A stretch of 64,000 bases of DNA from UBA6814 sp040753075 (GCA_040753075.1 JBFMHA010000007.1:1-64000), one strand, 5' to 3'. Counted from the stretch's first letter, positions 1 through 7,437 are shown. Made by a program: numbers and translations. Notes: a model not told the origin generated them from the sequence alone.

Positions 1-213
1 TTGCCGACCAGCCGCGTCTCCACCTCCAGGTGGCCGACGTGAGCGCTTTGACCCCCAGCCGCTTCTCCACCTCCAGGTGGCCGACGTGAGCGCGTTGACC
101 ACCAGCCGCTTCTCCACCTCCAGGTGGCCGACGTGAGCGCGTTGACCACCGGCCGCTTCTCCACCTCCAGGTGGCCGACGTGAGCGCGTTGACCACCAGC
201 CGCTTCTCCACCT
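1..213. repeat. 47-bp tandem repeat, about 4.5 copies
   Basis: Copies begin at 26, 73, 120 and 167 with an exact 47-bp period, plus a partial copy before position 26. Each contains CCAGGTGGCCGACGTGAGCG followed by a CGCTTCTCCACCT-like end. The period is not a multiple of three, so a translation would change frame at every unit; this argues against coding. The array runs directly into a 30-bp array that shares the CCAGGTGG and CGCTTCTCCA blocks, so one probably arose from the other. The left end of the array is outside the window. Confidence 0.85.
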
Positions 214-363
214 CCAGGTGGTCCACCAGTCGCTTCTCCATCTCCGGGTGGTCCACCAGTCGCTTCTCCATCTCCGGGTGGTCCACCAGCCGGTTCTCCA
301 TCTCCGGGTGGTCCACCAGCCGGTTCTCCATCTCCGGGTGGTCCACCAGCCGGTTCTCCAGCC
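214..363. repeat. 30-bp tandem repeat, 5 copies
   Basis: Units begin at 214, 244, 274, 304 and 334. The core is CCGGGTGGTCCACCAGCCGG followed by TTCTCCATCT; the first two units have AGTCGC instead of AGCCGG. The period is ten codons. On the minus strand the frame reads as a decapeptide of the type LENRLVDHPE, rich in charged residues and leucine, as in a short coiled coil. It could therefore be coding, but the frame breaks down in the adjacent 47-bp array. Confidence 0.85.
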
Positions 364-577
364 TCCCGGCCGCCACAAGCCCCCGCAGCCGCGTTTTCCC
401 TCCCGGCCCATGTCCACCCCTGGCCCAAGGCCGAAAAACGCAGCACAAGGCAACGTAGCGCGTTGCCGGCGTGAAAATCCCGGGCAAATAGCCCGTGAAG
501 GCGTCAGGATGGGTTGCGTTGGGGAATTTCAGCTTGGAAGGCTGGGCAGGATTGATAACGGGCGGCGGGTTCCGTTA

Positions 578-1150
578 TTACTGCGGAGCGGACAACCCGG
601 CCTTGAACCGCGTCAGGTCATAGAACATGGCCCGCGTGCGGCGGGAGGCGTCCTTGCCCCAAAGGAACTCAAAGTCGTTGGCCTGGTAGAAAGCGAGCGT
701 GGCGGGGTTGTTGTAGGCGTCCACAGTGATGAACCGGCAGCCGGTGCGATTCGCGGTCAGAAAAAGGCGCTTGATGATGTTGAGGACCGCTGTTCCAATC
801 CCCTTGCGCCGAAATTCGGCATGAACGCCAAGCCGACAAATCTTCACCGCCGGAAACTCCCGGTAGCCCACATCCTCCAGGCCCGCGGTTTCAACCTGCT
901 CCGGCTTGAGCTTCAAGGAGTCGTTGGCCAGACTGGCGAAGGCCACGGGAGGGGAAAAGCCGCCGTCCAGCCGCAGGCTGTAGGCATAGGTCACGGACAG
1001 CAGCCGCCCTTGCTGGTCCTGCGCGTCGTTGTGAATGAAGTCGTCCAGGTCTTCGTCAGAACAAGAAAAGCCGCCGAAGACGGTGAAGTCTCCGACGGCC
1101 TTGAAAATACCTACGCTGTCCAGGTGGCTATTTCTTTCCCCACTTGGCAA
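578..1150 (-). CDS. GNAT-family N-acetyltransferase, toxin-like
   Basis: The product (about 190 aa) is a GNAT acetyltransferase. The acetyl-CoA loop is visible as RRKGIGTAVLN, preceded by the beta-4 strand KICRLGVHAEF, and the C-terminal NNPATLAFYQANDFE matches the family's last motif. I chose the TTG at 1150 because GGAGG lies 7 bases upstream; the upstream ATG at 1216 would overlap most of the preceding small gene in another frame. The coding region overlaps the end of that gene by 23 bp. The pairing and its place in a mobile element resemble TacT/AtaT-type toxin modules, which acetylate aminoacyl-tRNA. That role is inferred. A free-standing acetyltransferase is the alternative. Confidence 0.7.
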   Translation of the reverse strand: MPSGERNSHLDSVGIFKAVGDFTVFGGFSCSDEDLDDFIHNDAQDQQGRLLSVTYAYSLRLDGGFSPPVAFASLANDSLKLKPEQVETAGLEDVGYREFPAVKICRLGVHAEFRRKGIGTAVLNIIKRLFLTANRTGCRFITVDAYNNPATLAFYQANDFEFLWGKDASRRTRAMFYDLTRFKAGLSAPQ

Positions 1151-1289
1151 GTGCCATCCTCCGGGCTTCCTCGATCTTCGGCGTCGGCTTGGCGTAAAGC
1201 GGCTTGGCCTGGTCATTCTTGACCTTGGCCAAAAAGTCCTGCGCGTCCTTCCCGCTCAATACCGGCGTCGGTGCAATGGGCATAGCCAT
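1128..1289 (-). CDS. Small protein upstream of GNAT, putative antitoxin
   Basis: This 53-aa ORF starts at the ATG at 1289 (an in-frame ATG at 1283 is an alternative) and ends with TAG at 1128. The protein begins MAMPIAPTPVLSGKDAQDFL and ends in basic KIEEARRMALAKWGKK. It has no helix-turn-helix or ribbon-helix-helix that I can name. Its stop lies inside the start region of the GNAT gene and carries that gene's ribosome binding site, which implies translational coupling. Short proteins with a TPVL-G-DA-F core often precede GNAT genes in bacteria, so an antitoxin role is plausible but inferred. Confidence 0.55.
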   Translation of the reverse strand: MAMPIAPTPVLSGKDAQDFLAKVKNDQAKPLYAKPTPKIEEARRMALAKWGKK

Positions 1290-1397
1290 GGCGTCACCTT
1301 TTTATTCCCTGACGTTCAGTTAACGTCACTACACGTCACTACAAGGCACAACTAACCACATTTTCCCACATATGCAAGCCCAAGGCATAGGCGCACC

Positions 1398-1439
1398 CCA
1401 AAAAGAGGCCCCGGGGCAGGTCCACCACCCCGGGGCCTT
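1398..1439 (-). terminator. Rho-independent terminator of the capsid gene
   Basis: A perfect 10-bp stem, GGCCCCGGGG (1407-1416) with CCCCGGGGCC (1428-1437), has an 11-nt loop. Read on the minus strand it is followed by CTCTTTTTG. It lies about 100 bp downstream of the capsid gene's stop. Confidence 0.8.
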
Positions 1440-1542
1440 CTACGTCCCGCCCGGCTAGGAGAGCACCGGGCGGGGAATCGAGCCTGGCCGTGCTCCGGCG
1501 GCAACGGGACCGTCCCGCGCCGCACCCGGCCAGGCTTTGCGA

Positions 1543-2814
1543 CTACCGTTCGGCCAGGGCCACGAACGGGGAGAGGGTGTAGCCGGCGCGGCCCTTGTAG
1601 GGGGTCAGGGGCGAGGACCAGGCCGGCATTCCGTTGTTGCGCAGGATGAACCGGAAAGCCATCTCGGCTTCAACGAACTTGACGTGAATCGAGGCGTCCG
1701 CCTGCATCCCGCCCTTTTCCCCGAGGATGTATTCCCAGAGGTCCAGAAGCATGATGTCGCCCAGGTCGCCCAGGGCCGAAGCCTGTTCGATGGGGACCAC
1801 GGGGCGGGTGAACAGGGTTGCGTAGGGGGCCGCGCTCGCCTGGCCGGCGGGCAGGAAGACCGGGACACCGCCCGTGCCGATGGGCATGTGCATGGAGAAG
1901 AGTTGCGGCTCGATTTCCTGGTTGACGTACCAGCAGGCGTTGGCGCGGTTGCGGGCGGGCATCCTGGACCACATGGCCTTGATGTTCTCCCAAACCAGGG
2001 TGTCCGCGGCCTGGCCGGACTCCTTGGCCACGGCGATGAGGGCCGGGGAATTCAGGACCCCCAGGCATTCGCCCACCCCGGTTCCGTTGATGATCTCGTC
2101 ATCGAGCTTGAAGCCGAACTCCCGGGCGAACGCCTGCCGGATGAACTGCTCCAGGACTTGGCTGTCCTGCAAAAGCTCTTCGGTCACGTAGACCAGGCCG
2201 GCCATCTTCTCCAGTTGCAGGGCCAGGTTTTTGAACTTTGGGCGGCTGGCGGTGATGGCCGCGGCCTCGGCCACCCGGTAGACCTGGACCCCACCCAGGC
2301 GGCTCCCCGTGGCGCGGGAAGTCTCGTCCACCATGGGCAGGTTCAGAGCGTTGCTTCCCGGCGACACCGTGAACCTGTTGCACCGCTGCGCCAGGATGCC
2401 CGTCTCCTGCGCGGCCCGGAGAAGGGAGGTGTTGAAGTCGCTCTGCACGAGGTAGCCGCCGTCACTGCCCACGGCCTCATTGGCTCCGGTGGCGTCCATG
2501 ACGGTGAGCAGCTCGTCCGGGGTCCGGCCGGTGATCTGGGCTCGGGCTACGTCTTGAAGTTGCCGGCCCAGGGAGTTGTACGGGCCGCCGGACGGGGCGA
2601 AGCCGCCGCCCATGCGGCCGGCGGGGTCGGGCATGGCGGCCGTGCGCCGCTGCTCGGTGGCGATCTGGTTGTCGAGCTTGTCCACCTCGTCGAGGAGTGC
2701 GTTGATCTGCGAGTCCAGGGCGGGGGTGATCTTCCCCGCGTAGTCGGCTTGCAGCTTGCGGGCCTGGTCGGCCTTGGCGTTGCGCTGCTCGCGCAGTTCG
2801 GAAAGGATGCTCAT
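1543..2814 (-). CDS. HK97-family phage major capsid protein
   Basis: This 423-aa protein has the HK97 capsid layout. A charged N-terminal coiled coil (about residues 1-70, starting MSILSELREQRNAKADQARK) serves as the delta/scaffold region. A flexible Gly/Pro-rich linker follows, then the capsid domain with motifs typical of the family (GSDGGYLVQSDF, LALQLEKMAGLVYVTEELL, DDEIINGTGVGECLGVLN). The ATG at 2814 has GGAGA 7 bases upstream; the longer frame to 2979 is a shadow of the preceding gene. No protease, portal or large terminase gene accompanies it, so any particle would need a helper phage. A satellite-encoded capsid could redirect helper assembly, but that is inference. Confidence 0.88.
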   Translation of the reverse strand: MSILSELREQRNAKADQARKLQADYAGKITPALDSQINALLDEVDKLDNQIATEQRRTAAMPDPAGRMGGGFAPSGGPYNSLGRQLQDVARAQITGRTPDELLTVMDATGANEAVGSDGGYLVQSDFNTSLLRAAQETGILAQRCNRFTVSPGSNALNLPMVDETSRATGSRLGGVQVYRVAEAAAITASRPKFKNLALQLEKMAGLVYVTEELLQDSQVLEQFIRQAFAREFGFKLDDEIINGTGVGECLGVLNSPALIAVAKESGQAADTLVWENIKAMWSRMPARNRANACWYVNQEIEPQLFSMHMPIGTGGVPVFLPAGQASAAPYATLFTRPVVPIEQASALGDLGDIMLLDLWEYILGEKGGMQADASIHVKFVEAEMAFRFILRNNGMPAWSSPLTPYKGRAGYTLSPFVALAER

Positions 2815-2828
2815 GTCGTTTTCTCCGA

Positions 2829-3167
2829 TCAGCCGGCCAAGTCGGCCAGGCGGTTGAGGGTGTTGCGGTCCCCCGCGGACTTGTCCAGCGGCACGGGGCG
2901 CTTTTCCGCCCACAGGGCGATGCGCCGGTCGGCCTCTTCCTTGTCCAGACTGCCCATGTCGGCCAGCAGCAGGGTGCAACCCAGGATGAAGTCCGGGCAG
3001 GGCCGCTTGTCGCCGTCCAGGGTGCGGGCGCGGCCAGCCCGCGTCAGCACCAGCCGGAAGCAGTGCCCGAGCACGTCCCCGGCCGGGATTCCGGTTTCGG
3101 CCGCGGCAATCCTCGCGTCGGTCCAGTCTGCCGCAGGCATCGTCGTTGTAAATTTTGACCGTTCCAT
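2829..3167 (-). CDS. Hypothetical protein of the satellite capsid operon
   Basis: This 112-aa protein of unknown function starts MERSKFTTTMPAADWTDARI. It contains one cysteine-bearing hydrophobic stretch (CPDFILGCTLLLADMG) and ends in a charged segment. The ATG at 3167 has AAGGGG at good distance. It lies 14 bp upstream of the capsid start and directly after a predicted promoter, so it is the first gene of a two-gene capsid operon. A decoration, scaffold or size-determining role is possible, but nothing in the sequence proves it. Confidence 0.6.
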   Translation of the reverse strand: MERSKFTTTMPAADWTDARIAAAETGIPAGDVLGHCFRLVLTRAGRARTLDGDKRPCPDFILGCTLLLADMGSLDKEEADRRIALWAEKRPVPLDKSAGDRNTLNRLADLAG

Positions 3168-3188
3168 TTTGTTACCCCTTGTTTAAGG

Positions 3189-3230
3189 ATGTAAGGTTGT
3201 ATAACGTCCTGCGGTGCGAAATGTAAGGTT
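3189..3230 (-). promoter_or_regulatory. Promoter with 10-bp direct repeats before the capsid operon
   Basis: Read on the minus strand: -35 TTACAT (3221-3226), a 17-bp spacer, -10 TATACA (3198-3203). The 10-mer AACCTTACAT occurs twice, at 3221-3230 and 3189-3198, exactly 32 bp apart (three helical turns), overlapping the -35 box and the start-site side of the -10 box. The site sits between the second Mor-like gene and the capsid operon. It is a good candidate operator for a Mor-like activator; this is inferred from position. Confidence 0.5.
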
Positions 3231-3456
3231 AAAGCATTTCGCTTCTGATAATTTGTTGAACCCTGCGCACGGTCAGGCGGGTTGCAACGGCGATGTCTCT
3301 TGTCGGATGGCCTGCCTTGACGAGTTGTAGGACGCGCTCTTTCCTGCCAATGTAGAGCGGCTTCTTTGGAATGTACGTCATTGCTCCGCCCACCGCTTCA
3401 GCTAAACGCTGCGCAGCGTCATGGCCGATTGCGTCCACAAGTTCAGAGTATTTCAT
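3229..3456 (-). CDS. Mor-like transcription activator, copy B
   Basis: This 75-aa protein starts at the ATG at 3456 with GGAGG 8 bases upstream. The N-terminal part (MKYSELVDAIGHDAAQRLAE) and the short YIPKKP segment resemble the dimerisation region of the phage Mu Mor/C family. The C-terminal part (HPTRDIAVATRLTVRRVQQI) reads as a helix-turn-helix. It overlaps the end of a related gene by 14 bp, so the two are probably co-translated. Mor proteins activate middle or late phage transcription; here the natural target would be the capsid promoter just downstream. Family assignment rests on the fold pattern and is moderately sure. Confidence 0.6.
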   Translation of the reverse strand: MKYSELVDAIGHDAAQRLAEAVGGAMTYIPKKPLYIGRKERVLQLVKAGHPTRDIAVATRLTVRRVQQIIRSEML

Positions 3457-3679
3457 CGCCGCGCCCTCCACGCAGAATTCGACAGACCGCGTTGATCTTG
3501 AGGTTCAGCGCCGAAGCAATCTCGTGGCAGGCGTAGCCCCTGCGGTGCATGGCCCAAACCTCTTCCGCCGCCTCCGGGAAAAGCGGCTGAACCGGCAGAT
3601 AGGTGCACCCGCCGTAATACTTGCAGAGCAACCACGCTTCATTAGTGCCGATCAGGTCGGCAAGTTCTTGAAATTTCAT
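3443..3679 (-). CDS. Mor-like transcription activator, copy A
   Basis: This 78-aa protein is paralogous to the next gene. It starts MKFQELADLIGTNEAWLLCK, has YLPVQPLF in place of YIPKKPLY, and a C-terminal helix-turn-helix-like region (GYACHEIASALNLKINAVCR). The start at 3679 overlaps the previous gene's stop as ATGA, with AGGAGG upstream. Two tandem Mor-like proteins suggest a heteromeric or two-step activator. The longer frame upstream of 3679 is a shadow of the preceding gene. Confidence 0.6.
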   Translation of the reverse strand: MKFQELADLIGTNEAWLLCKYYGGCTYLPVQPLFPEAAEEVWAMHRRGYACHEIASALNLKINAVCRILRGGRGDEIL

Positions 3680-4029
3680 TGCTTTTCCTCCCTTTCGCCG
3701 GCGGTCAGGAGGTTGTGGCGGCGTAGGTAGGCCAGTTCGGGCTCGCCCTCGGGCCGGTCCTCGGGAGCGGTGAAGGTCCACCAGGCCCACGGGCGGGTGC
3801 CTGGCCGCTCCCGGACCCACGAGGCCATGATCTCCTCGCGCATGGCCGCCCACATCTCCGCGGCCGCGGTGCGGCAGAAGGCCCCGTCCCATTCGCGGCG
3901 GTAGAGGAAGGGTTTCGGGCTCGTGCGCCCGTTGTCACGCATGACGCGGCCGAAGCGGAGAAACTCCAACATCCAATCTTCCGACTCCACACGCCGCGGC
4001 CGGCGCGTCCTTTTTCTCGTTGTCGGCAT
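3676..4029 (-). CDS. Hypothetical satellite protein
   Basis: This 117-aa basic, tryptophan-rich protein begins MPTTRKRTRRPRRVESEDW. It contains RTAAAEMWAAMREEIMASWV and PWAWWTFTAPEDRPEGEPEL. I do not recognise a family. It lies 1 bp downstream of the terminase small subunit gene and overlaps the first Mor-like gene by 4 bp, so it belongs to the same transcript. The arginine-rich N-terminus could bind nucleic acid. Confidence 0.6.
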   Translation of the reverse strand: MPTTRKRTRRPRRVESEDWMLEFLRFGRVMRDNGRTSPKPFLYRREWDGAFCRTAAAEMWAAMREEIMASWVRERPGTRPWAWWTFTAPEDRPEGEPELAYLRRHNLLTAGEREEKQ

Positions 4030-4030
4030 G

Positions 4031-4372
4031 TTACTTCCTCCCAGCGGGGCGGCCCGGCCGTTCTTGTAGGGGTTCCAAATCCAGGTTCAGCGCCTTCAAC
4101 GCATTCAGCATTGCCGCTCGGCTGTCCCGCTCGATTGTTGTTGCAGGGTTGGCGCGGACCTGCCCGAACCTATCCAAGAACGTGGCCCCCTGCTTTTTTA
4201 GCAGTTGTTGCGCTTGTCTCATTCGGTCAAAGGCTTCGGCCGCCGTTGTTAGAATCAATAATGCAGCGGAATCCTCTATTTCGAATTCGTTGTGTATTTG
4301 CGTCCACCAGCTCTTGGCTTCTTTCGAAAGATGCCGCGGCGGCGATACAGTTTTTTCATCGTTCACGGGCAA
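4031..4372 (-). CDS. Phage terminase small subunit, P27 family
   Basis: This 113-aa protein matches the P27-like TerS pattern: PPRHLSKEAKSWWTQI near the N-terminus, an acidic EFEIEDSAALLILTTAAEAF helix, RFGQVRANPATTIERDSRAA, and a final LKALNLDLEPL. TerS binds the packaging site and hands DNA to the large subunit. No large subunit is present, so it probably redirects a helper phage's motor to satellite DNA, as TerS of staphylococcal pathogenicity islands does. It heads a compact minus-strand operon with the Mor-like genes. Confidence 0.8.
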   Translation of the reverse strand: MPVNDEKTVSPPRHLSKEAKSWWTQIHNEFEIEDSAALLILTTAAEAFDRMRQAQQLLKKQGATFLDRFGQVRANPATTIERDSRAAMLNALKALNLDLEPLQERPGRPAGRK

Positions 4373-4635
4373 CCTCCTGAAATTTTTGAAAGCAAAAACT
4401 CAATTCTTCGCGTGTTCGAGGGCGACACCCGGTCCTGCGGCAGGGCTCCAAGGTTCTGACCGACCCCCGGGGCCGGGCAGCAGCCGGCCACGGCAGGGCC
4501 GGACAGCCGGCCGGGGCCGGACAGGAGGGGGAGGGACGGGCAGGGCCAGGGGCAGGACAGGGCCAGAGACGGCGGGTAGGCGGTAGGCAGCGGGCGCGGT
4601 TACGCCCACCTGCCACAGGGTAGCCGGGGTCGGTT

Positions 4636-4756
4636 GCGGGACTTTCGGGAGTTGCGGGGCTTTTTCAGCCCCTACATGTAAAAACGTGTATGTTTGATAT
4701 ATCATCGTTTTTCTCGCACATAGGAAGTAAAGTCCCGCAAGTCCCGAAAGTCCCGC
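4636..4756. other. Candidate replication origin: inverted iterons around an AT-rich core
   Basis: Three 9-bp iterons lie in tandem on the left (4636, 4645, 4654: GCGGGACTT, TCGGGAGTT, GCGGGGCTT). Three lie inverted on the right (4730, 4739, 4748: AAGTCCCGC, AAGTCCCGA, AAGTCCCGC). The 67-bp centre (4663-4729) is AT-rich and holds the perfect palindrome TGATATATCA (4695-4704). The site directly follows the helicase stop codon. Staphylococcal pathogenicity island origins have the same plan: iterons flanking an AT-rich region beside the primase/helicase gene. The 394-bp gap holding it also contains G-rich sequence at about 4425-4580 and no gene. Confidence 0.65.
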
Positions 4757-4766
4757 AGACACCCAG

Positions 4767-6632
4767 CTAGACTTGCACCACCGACCAGGCCGCGCCGTCT
4801 CGCACGGTGCCTGCCCGTTGTAGTTTCAGCCCACCGGCTACTCTGCCCATGTTTCGGCGTAGCCAGAGCCCCAACCGCTGCGTGTTGAACCGCGCCGACC
4901 CGTCGGCGGCGATTTCCCCAAGAGGCTCGCACAGTGGCGAGTCCAATACCTGCGCAGCGCCAATGATCTCCCGAACGGTCTTCGGGGTGTTGCCGTACTG
5001 CTCCCACCAGGCGGACAGCAGGGTACGGAGCCGGGCGGCCTCCGGGTCCTCGTCCAGGACAGCGGCGCGGGACGCGCACGGGTCCGCGGCCCCGGCCCAC
5101 ACCAGGGCGGCGCGGACCAGGCTGCTCCACACCTCGAAGCTCCCGAAGGGGGTCAGGCCCATGCCCGGCCGGTCGGCAACGACGTACCCCCGCATGATGG
5201 TCAGTGCGGCGGACACGTAGACGGCGCGGTGTTCGCGGGCGCGGATGATGGGGTCAAAGGCGAAGGTGCGTTCCTCGGGACGTTCAACCCCCGGGTCCAT
5301 GCGACAGAGCAGGGCGCGGCGGGCGAGGTCGCCCGACACGATCAAGTTGTTACCGTTCGCAGTCCACAGGGTTGTGTTCTCGATCTCCACCTGCCCTGAG
5401 CCCCCAAGCGGGCGCAGCTTCACGGCCTCCGCGGTGCTGGCCTGGCACAGGAGGTCAGAGGCCAATTGCCCATTCAGGTTGTCCAGGGACACAAGCGGAT
5501 CGCCCGAGAGCAGGCAGCCGACCAGGCGTTTCTCCAGTTCCTCGGCGTTGCCCGTGGCGGACAGGACTGCCGCCCGGCGCCCGGTGGCCAGCACCGCGGC
5601 GATGTCTACCAGGGTGCTCTTGCCCGAGCCGCGCACCGGGGCCGAGACATTGACGATGGGAGTTGACGCGACGGCGGGCCGAGCCACGGCGGTCAGGAGC
5701 AGGGCCAAGGCAACGGCCTCGTCCACCTCGGACACGAAGCTGAAGCCCACCAGGAGCCCGCGCAGGAAGTCCAGGGCCGCGGCTGCGTCTACCTGGCGCG
5801 GGGCCTCGGGCACGTCCACATGAAGCCCGCCGGTCAGGTAGTACCCCGTGGCCTCGTCGTACCCCGGCACGGTCAACAGAGACCCGTCCCAGCGCAGCGT
5901 GGGACATGTGACAACGCCCCGCAAAACCGGGACACGCCACCTACCCTTTCGGGCAGCGTAGATTTCGGCCGCGTCCCGGGGCGTGTTGGTGCGCTCCCAC
6001 TGGTCCCGCTGGCGGCTGTACTTCTCGAAGTTGCCGACACGGCCCCAGGTATCCAGGAGCCACGCCTTGTCCACCGATACGATGATGGCGGACCCGGCCG
6101 GGCGGTCTACACCTTGCTCCACCAGGGCCGCAGGCAGGACCACCACGCGCACGAGTTGCCCGCCACGCTGGAATATCCGCGCCTCGGCCGGAAGGTCCGG
6201 GAGCAAGAGCAGCCCTTCGCAGGCGTCCACCAGGCGGGGCAACTGCCCGTCCCGAATCTTGATGGCCGGGCCGCTGTCCGGGGCGGTGCGTGGTTCTTGC
6301 TCCCCGGCCTCCATCCCGGATTTGATGGTCCGGGCAATCTCTTTGGGCTCCAGGCCCACGGCCAGGCCCGCCCGGGTCAAGGCCGCTACCACTTCGGCGC
6401 GGTCCAGTTCGCCCCCGGCTACAAGCTGGCCGAGGGCAAAGGCCGCTTGGTTCAGCGCGTCATTCCGAGCCCCGGGGTCGGCAGCGACCACCCGGCCGGC
6501 TTCGCGCTCCAGGGCCGAGGCCGCGTAGTTTTTCGCCTTGGCCGCAGGCTTCGCAGCCGAGGCCGGCTTTGCCGTGGGGGCCGCCGAGTTCAGGAGCCAA
6601 TCGGGGGCCAGGGCGGGGGTGTGACTAGTCAC
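4767..6632 (-). CDS. Satellite replicative helicase (P-loop ATPase)
   Basis: This 621-aa protein has an Ala/Pro/Lys-rich N-terminus, then a helical region with RAEVVAALTRAGLAVGL resembling the primase C-terminal helical module. An ATPase domain follows, with Walker A APVRGSGKST (K338) and a Walker B-like stretch DPLVSLDNLNG (about 378-388). ALLCRMDP near 450 may be the arginine finger. It overlaps the prim-pol gene by 8 bp; together they form a split primase-helicase that would open and prime the iteron origin immediately downstream. Confidence 0.75.
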   Translation of the reverse strand: MTSHTPALAPDWLLNSAAPTAKPASAAKPAAKAKNYAASALEREAGRVVAADPGARNDALNQAAFALGQLVAGGELDRAEVVAALTRAGLAVGLEPKEIARTIKSGMEAGEQEPRTAPDSGPAIKIRDGQLPRLVDACEGLLLLPDLPAEARIFQRGGQLVRVVVLPAALVEQGVDRPAGSAIIVSVDKAWLLDTWGRVGNFEKYSRQRDQWERTNTPRDAAEIYAARKGRWRVPVLRGVVTCPTLRWDGSLLTVPGYDEATGYYLTGGLHVDVPEAPRQVDAAAALDFLRGLLVGFSFVSEVDEAVALALLLTAVARPAVASTPIVNVSAPVRGSGKSTLVDIAAVLATGRRAAVLSATGNAEELEKRLVGCLLSGDPLVSLDNLNGQLASDLLCQASTAEAVKLRPLGGSGQVEIENTTLWTANGNNLIVSGDLARRALLCRMDPGVERPEERTFAFDPIIRAREHRAVYVSAALTIMRGYVVADRPGMGLTPFGSFEVWSSLVRAALVWAGAADPCASRAAVLDEDPEAARLRTLLSAWWEQYGNTPKTVREIIGAAQVLDSPLCEPLGEIAADGSARFNTQRLGLWLRRNMGRVAGGLKLQRAGTVRDGAAWSVVQV

Positions 6633-7221
6633 GCTTCACCCCCTCGGCCACCTCGGCGGGGGTGATCCAGGCGTAGCGTCTGCCGCTCGGATGGCCGGAC
6701 GGGGGCAGGATGACGTAGCCGCCGGCCCCGCGCACGTCTAGGCCCGGGCCGAGCTTGCCGGCCGAGTTCCTGACCTCCCGATCTTCGGGCCAGCGGAAGA
6801 AAAGCTGTCTGCCCCCGCCGCCGGTCCTTTGCTCCATCGTGGGCGGCAGGGCGCCGAACAGGTCTTCAAGTTCCGCCAGGGACGCCGGCCCCTCGGGCAA
6901 GTCAACGTCAAGGACCCAAAAACCCGAGCCGGGGCCAGTCGGGCAGCCTATCGAAGCGTCCGGCCAGCGGCCCCACCACTCCCGGATTTTCTCCTGGTCC
7001 GTGGTCGCCTTGTGCGGCCAGTCCTTGATGATGGGCCGCTTGTCCCGGCCACAAGGGAAGACTGCCCAGCCGCGCCGGGCGTAGGCCCGGGCTGCGGCGA
7101 GGATGTCCGGGGCCTTGACGGGCCGGGCAGCCAGTTGTACTTTGTTTCCGTACTGTTCTTGCGCCCCGTTGGCCCCCGGTTGGACTACCCGGGCCGGCGG
7201 GGCGCTGTTGTTGTGGGGCAT
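6625..7221 (-). CDS. Bifunctional DNA primase/polymerase (prim-pol) domain protein
   Basis: This 198-aa protein has a prim-pol domain from about residue 38: AARAYARRGWAVFPCG, GRDKRPIIKDW, SIGCPTGPGSGFWVLDVDLP (the metal-binding DVD motif) and TGGGGRQLFFRWP. Such domains make primers for plasmids and satellites. It is followed, with an 8-bp overlap, by the helicase gene. In many phages the two are one protein, so this may be an ancient split. It lies 6 bp after the AlpA-like gene. Confidence 0.8.
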   Translation of the reverse strand: MPHNNSAPPARVVQPGANGAQEQYGNKVQLAARPVKAPDILAAARAYARRGWAVFPCGRDKRPIIKDWPHKATTDQEKIREWWGRWPDASIGCPTGPGSGFWVLDVDLPEGPASLAELEDLFGALPPTMEQRTGGGGRQLFFRWPEDREVRNSAGKLGPGLDVRGAGGYVILPPSGHPSGRRYAWITPAEVAEGVKRD

Positions 7222-7227
7222 GGCCGG

Positions 7228-7437
7228 CTAGCCCTCCGCAATCTGGGGCTCGGCTTGCCGGGCCAGAAAGGCGTCGAGCGCCAGCTTGTCATACAGCACC
7301 CGCCGTCCGAGCCGCACGAACGGCACTCCATGCAGCCGCGTTAACCTGTCTTTGTCCAAAAAGGCCTTCGAAGTCCGCAAGTACCCTGCGGCCTCCACCG
7401 TGTTCAAATACCGATTGTCCATTGATGCACGTTCCAT
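7228..7437 (-). CDS. AlpA/excisionase-like helix-turn-helix protein
   Basis: This 69-aa protein contains a winged helix-turn-helix typical of AlpA/Xis DNA-binding proteins: YLNTVEAAGYLRTSKAFLDK, then GVPFVRLGRRVLYDKLALDAFL. The ATG at 7437 has AAGGAGG 9 bases upstream; the TTG at 7446 is less likely. It is the first gene of the replication operon. In satellites AlpA proteins activate the integrase or excision genes and start induction, so the GCTAC repeats upstream may be its operators. Confidence 0.75.
   Translation of the reverse strand: MERASMDNRYLNTVEAAGYLRTSKAFLDKDRLTRLHGVPFVRLGRRVLYDKLALDAFLARQAEPQIAEG

Larger units (their letters stand above)
1..571 (-). pseudogene. Open minus-strand frame with decapeptide repeats, no clear start
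   Basis: On the minus strand a frame is open from the TAA codons near 572-580 to the window edge. It first encodes an unrepeated stretch containing AFTGYLPGIFTPATRYVA (about 460-500), then the LENRLVDHPE decapeptides, then the 47-bp repeats in which the frame cycles. I see no convincing start codon or ribosome binding site; a TTG exists near 497. It may be a decayed gene or a dispersed intergenic repeat. I do not recognise a function. Confidence 0.3.
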
